From CAZTQN01 sp964615765 (GTDB lineage: Bacteria; Planctomycetota; Phycisphaerae; Phycisphaerales; UBA1924): DNA of 45,353 nucleotides. The notes below the pieces were generated by a model. That model was not told where the DNA came from and did not search any database. It saw only the letters and a list, made by a program, of their open reading frames with translations. Below are positions 39,601 to 45,353 of the stretch, in pieces (within the stretch, counting starts at the first letter, position 1; each line of letters starts with the position of its first letter). Made by a program: the position numbers and the translations under genes. The stretch lies in NCBI GenBank assembly GCA_964615765.1, contig CAZTQN010000032.1, forward strand, positions 1 to 45,353, in the 5' to 3' direction.

Positions 39601-41034
39601 CTCGGGCTCGGTGAACTCGGCCCGCGCGTCGTGATCGCTCTGCCCGTACAGGCGCAGGCACACGCCCGGGCACACGCGCCCGCACCGCCCGGCCCGCTGG
39701 GCCGCGCTCGCTCGCGAGATCGCCTCGATCGGCAGCCGCTGCACCTTCACGCGCGGGCTGTACCGGCTGATCCGCGCCAGCCCGGAATCGACCACATACA
39801 CGATCCCCGGCACCGTCAGCGATGTTTCCGCGACGTTCGTCGCCAGCACCACGCGACGCTGCGCGTGCCCCTCGAAGATCTTCTGCTGGTCCTCCGCGCT
39901 CAAGCGCCCGTACAGCGGCACGATCTCCGTCCCGCGCGGGTGGTGCTTGCGCAGCGCCTCCGCCGTCTCGCGGATCTCCCGCTCGCCCGGCAGGAACACC
40001 AGCACGTCCGGCGTCGTGCCCGACGGCATGCCGGGCGGCTTGGGCTCTTTCGCGAGTTCATCGACCGCGTCCAGCACGCCCTGCGTCAGGTCGCGATCCT
40101 CCTGATCCTCCTCATCCGCGATCAGCGGGCGATACCGCACCTCCACCGGGTACGTGCGCCCGCTCACCTCGATCACCGGCGGCTCGGGCTTGCCCGCCTG
40201 CGCGAAGAACTCCGCGAACTGCCGCGGCGCGATCGTCGCCGAGGTGATGATCACCTTCAGATCCGGCCTGTGCGGCAGGAGTTGCCGCAGATACCCCAGC
40301 AGAAAGTCGATGTTCAGGCTGCGCTCGTGCGCTTCGTCGATGATCAGCGTGTCGTACGCGCTCAGCGCCTGGTCGCCCTGCGTCTCCGCGAGCAGGATCC
40401 CGTCCGTCATCAGCTTCACGTACGTCCGCTCGGACACCTGGTCCGTGAACCGCACCTTGAAGCCCACCCCGCGGCCCACGCTCGTGCCCAGTTCCGTCGC
40501 GATTCGCTGCGCGACCGATCTGGCCGCGATCCGCCGCGGCTGCGTGTGCCCGATCAGCCCGCGCACGCCGCGCCCCACCTCCAGACAGATCTTCGGAAGC
40601 TGCGTCGTCTTCCCGCTCCCCGTCGCGCCGCACACCACCACCACCTGGTGCTCCGCGATCGCCCGCGCGATGTCGTCCCTCCGCGCCACCACTGGCAGAT
40701 CGCCCGGATACGTCGGCCGCGGCAACTGCAACCGCCGCTGCGTCACGCGGGCCCGGGCCCGCTCGATCTCGTGCGCCAGCGTCAGAATCTGCGCCGTCGG
40801 CACACCGCGATGATCGTGATGCCGCGCGATCCGCTGCAGGTTGCGGATCTTCGCCCGCAGCCGGGCCCGATCGAGCGTCATCACCTCGTCCAGGCGCGAC
40901 AGCAGTTCCTCCGGCGAGGGCAGCTCGTGCGAGCCCGCACGATCGGCCGGGGTCTCCGCCGGAGGCGCAGTCCCGGCCTCCGGAAGAGAGGCAGCATCAT
41001 CACGATCATCGGGTTGCGGTGGTTCGACGGACAT
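36679..41034 (-). CDS. hrpA: ATP-dependent RNA helicase HrpA
   Basis: 1451 aa from ATG 41034 (a TTG at 41067 is less likely). It is a DEAH-box helicase. Motif I is GATGSGKTTQLPK (about 136-148), motif Ia TQPRRIAARSVAQRI, motif II DEAHERS, motif III TSATI. Motifs IV-VI end in QRAGRCGRVCPGVCLRLY. Helicase-associated and OB-fold domains follow and then the HrpA-specific C-terminal region (DUF3418: LPKHIRTTLVPAPEI, YVPVTEWRAASAALPPHLKM). Length fits HrpA (about 1300 in E. coli), with a Gly-rich insert. HrpA relieves ribosome collisions and unwinds structured RNA. It is divergent from the HEAT-like gene with 59 bp between starts. Confidence 0.95.
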   Translation of the reverse strand: MSVEPPQPDDRDDAASLPEAGTAPPAETPADRAGSHELPSPEELLSRLDEVMTLDRARLRAKIRNLQRIARHHDHRGVPTAQILTLAHEIERARARVTQRRLQLPRPTYPGDLPVVARRDDIARAIAEHQVVVVCGATGSGKTTQLPKICLEVGRGVRGLIGHTQPRRIAARSVAQRIATELGTSVGRGVGFKVRFTDQVSERTYVKLMTDGILLAETQGDQALSAYDTLIIDEAHERSLNIDFLLGYLRQLLPHRPDLKVIITSATIAPRQFAEFFAQAGKPEPPVIEVSGRTYPVEVRYRPLIADEEDQEDRDLTQGVLDAVDELAKEPKPPGMPSGTTPDVLVFLPGEREIRETAEALRKHHPRGTEIVPLYGRLSAEDQQKIFEGHAQRRVVLATNVAETSLTVPGIVYVVDSGLARISRYSPRVKVQRLPIEAISRASAAQRAGRCGRVCPGVCLRLYGQSDHDARAEFTEPEILRTNLASVILQMKALRLGDIEDFPFLVPPDPRNVRDGYDTLLEIGALEGGGLRADLTAIGARLARLPVDPRIGRIIIASEAERCVPEALIVASALSVQDPRDRPIDKQAAADEAHATFRHERSDFMTLLNLWREYHKQEDKLSGGGLKKWCREKFISHVRMREWQDVHRQLHELVSDMGVRVERRVAIKDIYDPLHRALLTGFLSSIGRKSTVNPGEYQGARSTTFSIFPGSTLFKSTPKWVVAAEIVRTTRTYARTVASVNPAWIEAAAQHLVKRTYTEPHWDAETAQAMAYETVSLYGLELTTRRRVPYGHVNPDQSRTIFIQHALVNGEYLTPGTFFEHNHTLAKGIKNLESRARSSDLLADNTARFSFYDKRVPGEITSGPEFETWRRRAEARAPDLLHMQKQDLLAPGAVEPTVEQFPDTLEIAGRTLRLTYVHDVGSPDDGVTLTVPESALLAIPASALEERVHWLVPGMLEEKLTALIRALPKHIRTTLVPAPEIARAAAARMAFAGGDLFEMFTDAIRAGGGQYVPVTEWRAASAALPPHLKMLVRVLDDHATADGKPPVVISKSRDLEGLRVEVQKRAADLLSRLPTGPFNRAGVATWVGEFEDLPDTVRVEIVGATFDLTPALVDEGRAGEVSVRLFKDADRAREAHRLGVRKLLALQVSKEASSLIETTPGIERLGLLFAPLAAVSGPMESVKPVGKGGGPVARVTTKDLFADLGALTAALAFDESLGVPPGKAAPRAAELVRSKAAFEAQIDWGWDRLGWAGRQAVAIAEAVLGSYQRITLALADAPRSPAWDNAAIDIRSQLAHLAFARMFAPGGGERGRGAASIPPAQMVHLPRYFAAIERRIEKLRVGITQTASDAALRDAKALQTVWLFWNAYLTRLDQAPREDGTAAGAAARRAVVDAPALAALRWMIEELRVSLFAQELGVRTVEGTGGMTISPPKMEKWWWERVVGREPPKAG

Positions 41035-41093
41035 TTCCCGCTGATTGTTGCCGAGCCGAACGCTCAAGATCAGACCAGAGCCAATAATCGGTC

Positions 41094-41954
41094 ATGACCT
41101 GGTTCAGGGCGTCCGCGCCACTGATAATCGCGGGCCTCATCGCGGCTACATCCGTGGCTGATGACGCTGCGACCAACTCTCGGGACGGCGCGCCACTCGA
41201 TCGCGGCGACGCCGCGAAGTTGATCAACAAACTCCGCTCGGGTACCCACCCCTCGGCCGTGAAAGAGGCCGTGTTTGAACTGTATTACGCGCCCTCCGAA
41301 GTGCGGGCCGCGCTGTTGCAAGCTCTCTGCTCGCGCGATCGCGCACTGCGGCAGCGAGCCGCCTACGTGATACGCATGCGCGATGCCGGCGCGCCGCCGA
41401 AAGTGCCGGACACTCCGCTAGACAGGCACGCCTTGATCGCGACCATCATCGATGGCCTCCGCCACGACGAGTTCCCCGTCAGCACGCTCCGAGCAAGCTC
41501 GCTCCACGATGACATCGATCTCTTTAACGCGGCCGACGGCGTGAGGTGGCTGTCCGAGCATTCGACGGAAACCGAAACGATGCTGGTCGGTGCGCTCCGT
41601 TCGGACGATCGGCAGCAACGGTTTCTCGCCGCAGCAGCGCTGGCGTTCGGCGAGCGGACCGTCCAAACCGGCCCCGCGTGCGCCGTACTGATCCCTCACC
41701 TTCGCCACAACGATGTGCCCGGGGACGCAACTTGGGCTGCGTGTGCAATCGCGAGACTTGGCGCATATGCGCGGAGCGAACTCACCACGGCCCTTGCGCA
41801 GGAAACCGACGGGCAGTGCCGCGCTTGGCTGCAAAGGCTTCTGCGCCGACTCGATCACCCGCCCCCCGTCGATCCGGCGCTACAAAGAGGTCCGCGTGAA
41901 CTGCTGATTCAGTGGGGTGCATCGATCACCACCAGCCGCTTCACCGAACAGTAA
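41094..41954 (+). CDS. Exported HEAT-like repeat protein
   Basis: 286 aa from ATG 41094, five bases after AATAAT (possible leaderless start). A signal peptide (ASAPLIIAGLIAATSVA) is followed by helical repeats of HEAT/armadillo type: RAALLQALCSRDRALRQRAA, TMLVGALRSDDRQQRFLAAA and PHLRHNDVPGDATWAACAIA. These usually form protein-binding scaffolds. Third codon positions contain more A and T than in the neighbours, and codons such as ATA, ACA and TCT that are rare elsewhere in the window occur here. This may mark recent acquisition or weak selection. The last 14 bases overlap the convergent PLP-enzyme gene. Function unknown. Confidence 0.7.
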   Translation: MTWFRASAPLIIAGLIAATSVADDAATNSRDGAPLDRGDAAKLINKLRSGTHPSAVKEAVFELYYAPSEVRAALLQALCSRDRALRQRAAYVIRMRDAGAPPKVPDTPLDRHALIATIIDGLRHDEFPVSTLRASSLHDDIDLFNAADGVRWLSEHSTETETMLVGALRSDDRQQRFLAAAALAFGERTVQTGPACAVLIPHLRHNDVPGDATWAACAIARLGAYARSELTTALAQETDGQCRAWLQRLLRRLDHPPPVDPALQRGPRELLIQWGASITTSRFTEQ

Positions 41955-43191
41955 GTGACCCCTTTTCACGGGCCGCCTTCAGCGCCCGCGACAGGTCCGC
42001 GATCAGATCGTCCGGGTGCTCGACACCCACGCTCAGCCGGATCAGCGTGTCGCTGATCCCCAGCTGGGCCCGCATCGCCGCCGGCACGCTCGCGTGCGTC
42101 ATGATCCCCGGGTGCTCGATGAGGCTCTCAACCCCGCCGAGGCTCTCGGCGAGCGTGAAGAGCTTGGTGGTCTCGAGAAACGCGCGGGCCTGATCCAGCC
42201 CGCCCTCGATGAAGAACGTGATCATCCCGCCGAAGCCGCGCATCTGCCGCCGGGCCAGCTCGTGCTGCGGGTGGCTCGGCAGCCCCGGGTACACGACGCG
42301 CTCCACGCCGTCCTGACCTTCCAGCCACTGCGCGATCTTCAGCCCGCTCTCGTTGTGCCGCGCCATCCGCAGCGCCAGCGTCTTGATGCCGCGCAGCACC
42401 AGGTACGCGTCGAACGGGCCCATCACCGCGCCGACGGCGTTCTGATGGAACCGGATCTTCTGCGCCAGGTCCGCGTCGCCCGTCACCAGCAGCCCGCCCA
42501 CCACGTCGCTGTGCCCGCCCAGATACTTCGTCGCGCTGTGCAGCACGATGTCGAACCCGTGCTTCAAGGGCTGCTGGTTGATGGGCGAGCAGAACGTGTT
42601 GTCGCACACGAGCAGCGCCCCGGGCGCCACACGCCGCGCCGCCGCCGCGATCGCCGCCAGGTCCGCCAGTTTCAGCGTCGGGTTCGTCGGCGTCTCGACC
42701 CACACCAGTTTGGTCCGCGGCGTGAACGCTCGCTCCAGCGCCCCCGCGTCCGCCAGATCCAGGAACGAAACCTTCAGCCCCTGCGAGCGGGCCTTGACCT
42801 TCTGAAACTGCCGGTTCGTCCCGCCGTACACGTCGTCCATGCAGACGACCTCGTCCCCCGCGGTCAGCAGTTCCAGCACGCAGTCCATCGCGGCCAGCCC
42901 GCTGGCGAACGCGTACCCGCCGAAGGAGACGTCGGCCGACTCGGTCAGCGTCGAGCCCTCGAGGCGGGCCACCATCCGCTCCAGCGCGTACCGCGTCGGA
43001 TTGTGCGAGCGGGAGTACTCAAAGCCCGTGTGCTCGCCCGGCGAACGCTGCGCGTACGTCGAACTGGTGAAGATCGGCGGCATGACCGCCCCCGTCACCG
43101 GTTCCGGGCGCTGCCCAGCGTGAATCACCAGCGTGTCCGGGTGCAGCGTCGCGCCGTGGGCGCCGTTCGACGTCGGATGAGCATCGGCCAT
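41941..43191 (-). CDS. Cys/Met-metabolism PLP enzyme (cystathionine gamma-synthase/lyase family)
   Basis: 416 aa from ATG 43191, six bases after TATGAT. It is a fold-type I PLP enzyme. Family motifs: TLVIHAGQRPEPVTGAVMPP, EYSRSHNPTRYALE, VETPTNPTLKLADL, DNTFCSPINQQPL, and the PLP lysine K222 in HSATKYLGGHSD. The C-terminus carries ESLGGVESLIEHPGIMTHAS and IRLSVGVEHPDDLIADL. It acts in transsulfuration or methionine synthesis. From sequence alone gamma-synthase, gamma-lyase and methionine gamma-lyase cannot be separated with confidence, so no symbol is given. It overlaps the convergent HEAT-like gene by 14 bases. Confidence 0.92.
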   Translation of the reverse strand: MADAHPTSNGAHGATLHPDTLVIHAGQRPEPVTGAVMPPIFTSSTYAQRSPGEHTGFEYSRSHNPTRYALERMVARLEGSTLTESADVSFGGYAFASGLAAMDCVLELLTAGDEVVCMDDVYGGTNRQFQKVKARSQGLKVSFLDLADAGALERAFTPRTKLVWVETPTNPTLKLADLAAIAAAARRVAPGALLVCDNTFCSPINQQPLKHGFDIVLHSATKYLGGHSDVVGGLLVTGDADLAQKIRFHQNAVGAVMGPFDAYLVLRGIKTLALRMARHNESGLKIAQWLEGQDGVERVVYPGLPSHPQHELARRQMRGFGGMITFFIEGGLDQARAFLETTKLFTLAESLGGVESLIEHPGIMTHASVPAAMRAQLGISDTLIRLSVGVEHPDDLIADLSRALKAAREKGSLTVR

Positions 43192-43197
43192 AGCCCC

Positions 43198-43203
43198 ATC
43201 ATA
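43198..43203 (-). promoter_or_regulatory. Putative -10 hexamer TATGAT, 6 nt before the PLP-enzyme ATG
   Basis: TATGAT on the minus strand is one base from consensus and ends six bases before ATG 43191. It is the best example in the window of the -10-next-to-start arrangement. Confidence 0.5.
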
Positions 43204-43263
43204 GGTTTCCGGCCGCCGCCCCCTCCCGCCATCGCCCGGAGGGCCCCGCCACACCCAGCATTT

Positions 43264-44223
43264 TCACCGGCCGCCCGGCCCGCCCGGCCCGCCAGACCCC
43301 CCGGACCCGTCCGACCCGCCGGGCGCCAGCGGCACGATCACCGTGAAGTCCGTCCCGCGCCCGACTTCCGAGTGCACCTCGATCCGCCCGCCGTGCTCCT
43401 CGATCAGCCGGCGCGACATCGGCAAGCCCAGCCCGCTCCCGCCCGGTTTGGTCGTGAAATACGGCTTGAAGATCTGCTCCAGCACGACGGGCTCGATCCC
43501 CGGGCCGGTGTCGATCACATGCACCCGCGCCTCCGCCCGCCCCGCTCCCCCTCCACCCCCCCCACTCCCGCTCCCCCCGCCACCCCCGCCGCCCGCGCCC
43601 CCGCCCGCGCGCTCGACACGCAGGATCAACTCCTTCACGCCCGCACCGTTGCCCGCGCCCGCCGCCCCCGGGCGCGTCATCGCCTGCGTCGCGTTGATCA
43701 TCAGGTTCAGCACGGCCTGCTTGAAGTGCCGCACGTCCACGCTCGCGATCACGCCCTTCACGCCGTCGTCGCGCCGCAGCCGAACCCCCAGCCGCTCGGC
43801 CTCCGGCAGGTAGAAGTCGACCAGTTCGCCGACGACCTCGCTCAGGTCCACTGGGCGGCGTTCCAGGTGCACCTTGCCGGCGAACTCCAGAAACTCGCGG
43901 AGGATGTCGGCCAGTCGGTCCGTCTCGCGCCGCAGACCCTTCATGCGCGACAGCAGGCGACTGCGCTCGTCCGGCGGGACGTCCAGGCCCTCGATCGCCT
44001 CGACCAACAGCCCGACATTCAGCCCGATGGTCGACAGCGGGTTCTTGATCTCATGGGCCAGCCCGCCGGTCATCGAGCCGATCTCGGCGAGGCGCTCGGC
44101 GCCCCGAGCCCGGCGCTCGGCCTCGCGCACGCGGGCCACGCCGCGCCGATAGCCGACGTACGCGCCCGCGCCCGTCAGCACCGCACCGGCCGCCATCCCG
44201 AGCGTGAACCACAGCGTCGACAA
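43264..44223 (-). CDS. Sensor histidine kinase
   Basis: 319 aa; the most upstream start is a TTG at 44223, with ATG 44196 as alternative. One N-terminal membrane helix (LGMAAGAVLTGAGAYVGY) with no evident sensory domain is followed by a HisKA domain with H-box GSMTGGLAHEIKNPLS (His57). The HATPase domain has N-box NLMINATQAM, G1 IDTGPGIE, F-box IFKPYFTTKPG and G2 GSGLGLPMSRR. A Gly/Ser-rich run of about 25 residues interrupts the ATPase domain before G1, and the C-tail is also Gly-rich. It should autophosphorylate and pass phosphate to a response regulator, none of which is in the window. It is transcribed 84 bp after csp. Confidence 0.92.
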   Translation of the reverse strand: MSTLWFTLGMAAGAVLTGAGAYVGYRRGVARVREAERRARGAERLAEIGSMTGGLAHEIKNPLSTIGLNVGLLVEAIEGLDVPPDERSRLLSRMKGLRRETDRLADILREFLEFAGKVHLERRPVDLSEVVGELVDFYLPEAERLGVRLRRDDGVKGVIASVDVRHFKQAVLNLMINATQAMTRPGAAGAGNGAGVKELILRVERAGGGAGGGGGGGSGSGGGGGGAGRAEARVHVIDTGPGIEPVVLEQIFKPYFTTKPGGSGLGLPMSRRLIEEHGGRIEVHSEVGRGTDFTVIVPLAPGGSDGSGGSGGPGGPGGR

Positions 44224-44286
44224 CGATCGCCCGCTCCAGACCGCGACGGTTCGCGCGCCGGCCGCCCGCTGCCCATCCTGCCCCGG

Positions 44287-44306
44287 CGGCCCGGACTCCC
44301 GGGCCG
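44287..44306 (-). terminator. Perfect 8-bp hairpin directly after the cold-shock gene
   Basis: CGGCCCGG, loop of four, CCGGGCCG, one base past the csp stop codon on the minus strand. It lacks a T-tract, so it may only weaken read-through into the histidine kinase gene. Confidence 0.35.
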
Positions 44307-44307
44307 G

Positions 44308-44595
44308 TCAGCGCCGCGGGGAACGAGAGTAGGTCCGGCGCGCGGGGATGGTCACTTCCAACGGCTCCTGCCGCACCACACGCGACGCGTGCCACCCGCG
44401 CTGTGTCAGTTCGGCGTCGTAGAGGACCATGGAGCCGTCCTTCAGGGCCCGAAAGCCCTCGCCCATGATCTTGGTGTAGTGCACGAAAATGTCCTGACCC
44501 TCGGGACCGACGATGAACCCGTAGCCCTTCTTCGGATCAAACCATTTGACCTGCCCCTGCACGTCAACAATGCGTGACTGCCCGACCTCCGACAT
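44308..44595 (-). CDS. csp: Cold-shock domain protein
   Basis: 95 aa counted from ATG 44595 (stop not included), with GGAAGGGA six bases upstream; an upstream in-frame start at 44625 is unlikely. It is a single cold-shock OB fold: GQVKWFDPKKGYGFIV (RNP1 KGYGFI) and QDIFVHYTKI (RNP2 DIFVHY), then MVLYDAELTQRGWHASRVV. It binds single-stranded nucleic acid and acts as an RNA chaperone. An Arg/Ser-rich tail (RRTYSRSPRR) extends it beyond the usual 67-70 residues. Nearly 670 bases with no gene lie upstream, compatible with a long regulated leader of the kind known for cold-shock mRNAs. Confidence 0.93.
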   Translation of the reverse strand: MSEVGQSRIVDVQGQVKWFDPKKGYGFIVGPEGQDIFVHYTKIMGEGFRALKDGSMVLYDAELTQRGWHASRVVRQEPLEVTIPARRTYSRSPRR

Positions 44596-45129
44596 CGGAA
44601 ATCCCTTCCAACCACGCCCGGGCATGGGAACGCCCGATCCTCTTCCTTGCCGGCCGGCGGCACCGGCGTCAGATCGCCTGTATCGGGGGCCACGAACCCC
44701 ATCTTCCGAACCCGGCGCGGCCTGCGCCGGAACCCTGGAAGCGCCGCCTCAGAAGCGGCCGAGTCACACCTACGACGGGCGATCTGGTTTTCTCCCCGCG
44801 GCCTGGTCTGACCTTCGCGTCCGTTCTCTGGTCGCGAGCAAAGTCAAGCATTCCGGGGGCGTGTTACAGAACCTTCACTTAGACTAACAAAATCAATCGT
44901 GATCCGGCAAGTCGGACCCACACGGATTTCCCTGCAGAGCCCCCAATCGCGGCGCGAAACCCGTCAGAACGGGCAAAACCCCTTACTGAGGCGGCACAGA
45001 GCCCCGTGGCCTGGGTGAGCAACCGCCCTCATCGGGGTAGCGATGTGCGCACCTCCTGCGCGGCGGCCGCTCCGGAGCGAGCCAAAAATGTTGATATCTC
45101 CAGCTCGACCGGGTGAACCGGCTGAGTCA

Positions 45130-45157
45130 CACGGTGCGTCGAGCCGGGTGCACCGTG
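45130..45157. repeat. 8-bp inverted repeat with 12-base spacer
   Basis: CACGGTGC (45130-45137) and GCACCGTG (45150-45157). No T-tract follows. It lies just beyond the terminator of the Gly-rich protein gene; role unknown. Confidence 0.4.
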
Positions 45158-45192
45158 CGCACCGGGCCGGATTCGGGGCTTTCAGGGGCAAG

Positions 45193-45223
45193 AAAAATGC
45201 CGGCTGGAGTGATCCAGCCGGCA
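45193..45223 (-). terminator. Intrinsic terminator of the Gly-rich protein gene
   Basis: On the minus strand an 11-bp stem (TGCCGGCTGGA / TCCAGCCGGCA) with a four-base loop is followed directly by TTTTT (45197-45193). It stands 40 bases after the stop codon at 45263-45265. Confidence 0.85.
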
Positions 45224-45262
45224 CCGTGTGAACTTTGAGATGGAACGAGGCGCGAGGCGGGT

Positions 45263-45353
45263 TTACTCGTCTTCGCGGTACGCGCCGCCGGTGCGGGGCG
45301 CCGGGCGGGGTTCGCGGCGACCGCCGCCACCACCGCCGCCGGGGCCGCCGGGG
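45263..45353 (-). CDS. Gly-rich C-terminus, probably of an RNA-binding (RRM) protein, partial
   Basis: Only the last 29 or so codons are in the window; the gene enters from the right edge and stops at TAA 45265-45263. They read PGGPGGGGGGRREPRPAP and then RTGGAYREDE. Gly/Arg tails of this kind are common on small bacterial RRM (RNP-1) proteins, and the cold-shock gene next door would be a suitable neighbour, but the domain itself is not visible, so the function is a guess. A clear terminator follows. Confidence 0.5.
   Translation of the reverse strand, partial: PGGPGGGGGGGRREPRPAPRTGGAYREDE

Larger units (their letters stand above)
44596..45262. other. Long intergenic region upstream of csp
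   Basis: No gene could be supported here. It holds an AT-rich patch at about 44872-44905, which may contain a promoter for csp, a palindrome CGCTCCGGAGCG (45068-45079), an inverted repeat CACGGTGC/GCACCGTG (45130-45157) and, at its right end, the terminator of the Gly-rich protein gene. Short frames on both strands look like chance. Confidence 0.6.

Noticed and set aside
37627..41097. Open frame of about 1150 codons antisense to hrpA
   Set aside because: Composition is Arg/His/Leu/Pro-rich with no domain; it mirrors the codon pattern of hrpA, whose helicase motifs are unmistakable.
42016..44577. Open frame of about 850 codons antisense to the PLP enzyme, kinase and csp genes
   Set aside because: It spans three recognised genes of the opposite strand and has Arg/His/Pro-rich junk composition.
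44900..45200. Riboswitch or tRNA-like structure upstream of csp
   Set aside because: No cloverleaf and no riboswitch core that I recognise; only short inverted repeats.

Overview
This is a high-GC (estimated about 68-70%) bacterial chromosomal segment, almost certainly from a member of Planctomycetota, class Phycisphaerae. The case rests on three features. (i) A secreted FG-GAP-type protein carries an N-terminal LEDLEARSLLSA (LEPR-XLL-like) motif. (ii) Three secreted proteins end in the short Asp-Phe-Asn ... VQDxFDFLAAYF 'GC-type dockerin' module typical of this group. (iii) A futalosine-pathway menaquinone gene (mqnC) occurs together with LptE, a BamD-like protein and HpnH, as expected for a diderm planctomycete. 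No phage, transposase, CRISPR array, rRNA or tRNA was seen. The species assignment is inference.

Layout. 1-6.8 kb: the 3' end of mqnC; a convergent two-gene unit (FG-GAP protein, then a small lipoprotein); efp-aroK; a dockerin-tailed secreted protein; and a rhomboid-trpF pair on the minus strand. 6.9-12.7 kb: gltA, then two exported dockerin-tailed proteins, one of them a subtilase, each followed by a good intrinsic terminator. 12.7-18.4 kb: tandem DUF481 outer-membrane paralogues (minus), an ABC-F ATPase, and a Tat/lipobox amidase (plus). 18.5-25.6 kb: a long minus-strand cluster reading fabD - polyproline lipoprotein - fabG - BamD-like - lptE - ftsH. It joins fatty-acid synthesis to outer-membrane assembly and to the protease that in other bacteria sets the lipid/LPS balance.

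25.6-26.2 kb is the most unusual stretch. It has no convincing gene but has a near-consensus sigma70 promoter (TTGACA-N16-TACATT), a C(UCCG)G-capped hairpin, a GA-rich GGA-studded body and a perfect 11-bp terminator hairpin with a T-tract. I read it as a roughly 210-nt non-coding RNA or leader that has not been assigned to a known family. 26.2-33.0 kb: an ECF sigma factor with a translationally coupled membrane partner, a thioredoxin-fold protein, DUF58 and TgpA-like transglutaminase genes (all tightly coupled), and a PilZ protein. 33.0-36.7 kb: a second ECF sigma factor with a membrane partner that looks like an anti-sigma/pseudopilin hybrid, divergent from hpnH. 36.7-45.4 kb: hrpA, a HEAT-like exported protein of different base composition, a Cys/Met-metabolism PLP enzyme, a histidine kinase, a cold-shock protein with a long upstream region, and the 3' end of a Gly-rich (probably RNA-binding) protein.

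A recurring signal deserves attention. Several genes without a Shine-Dalgarno have a -10-like TANNNT hexamer 5-7 nt before the start codon (2492-, 6753-, 17548+, 22733-, 23569-, 25601-, 43191-). This suggests leaderless transcription, and I used it to choose starts. Many long antisense frames exist only because of GC-rich codon structure and are not reported as genes.
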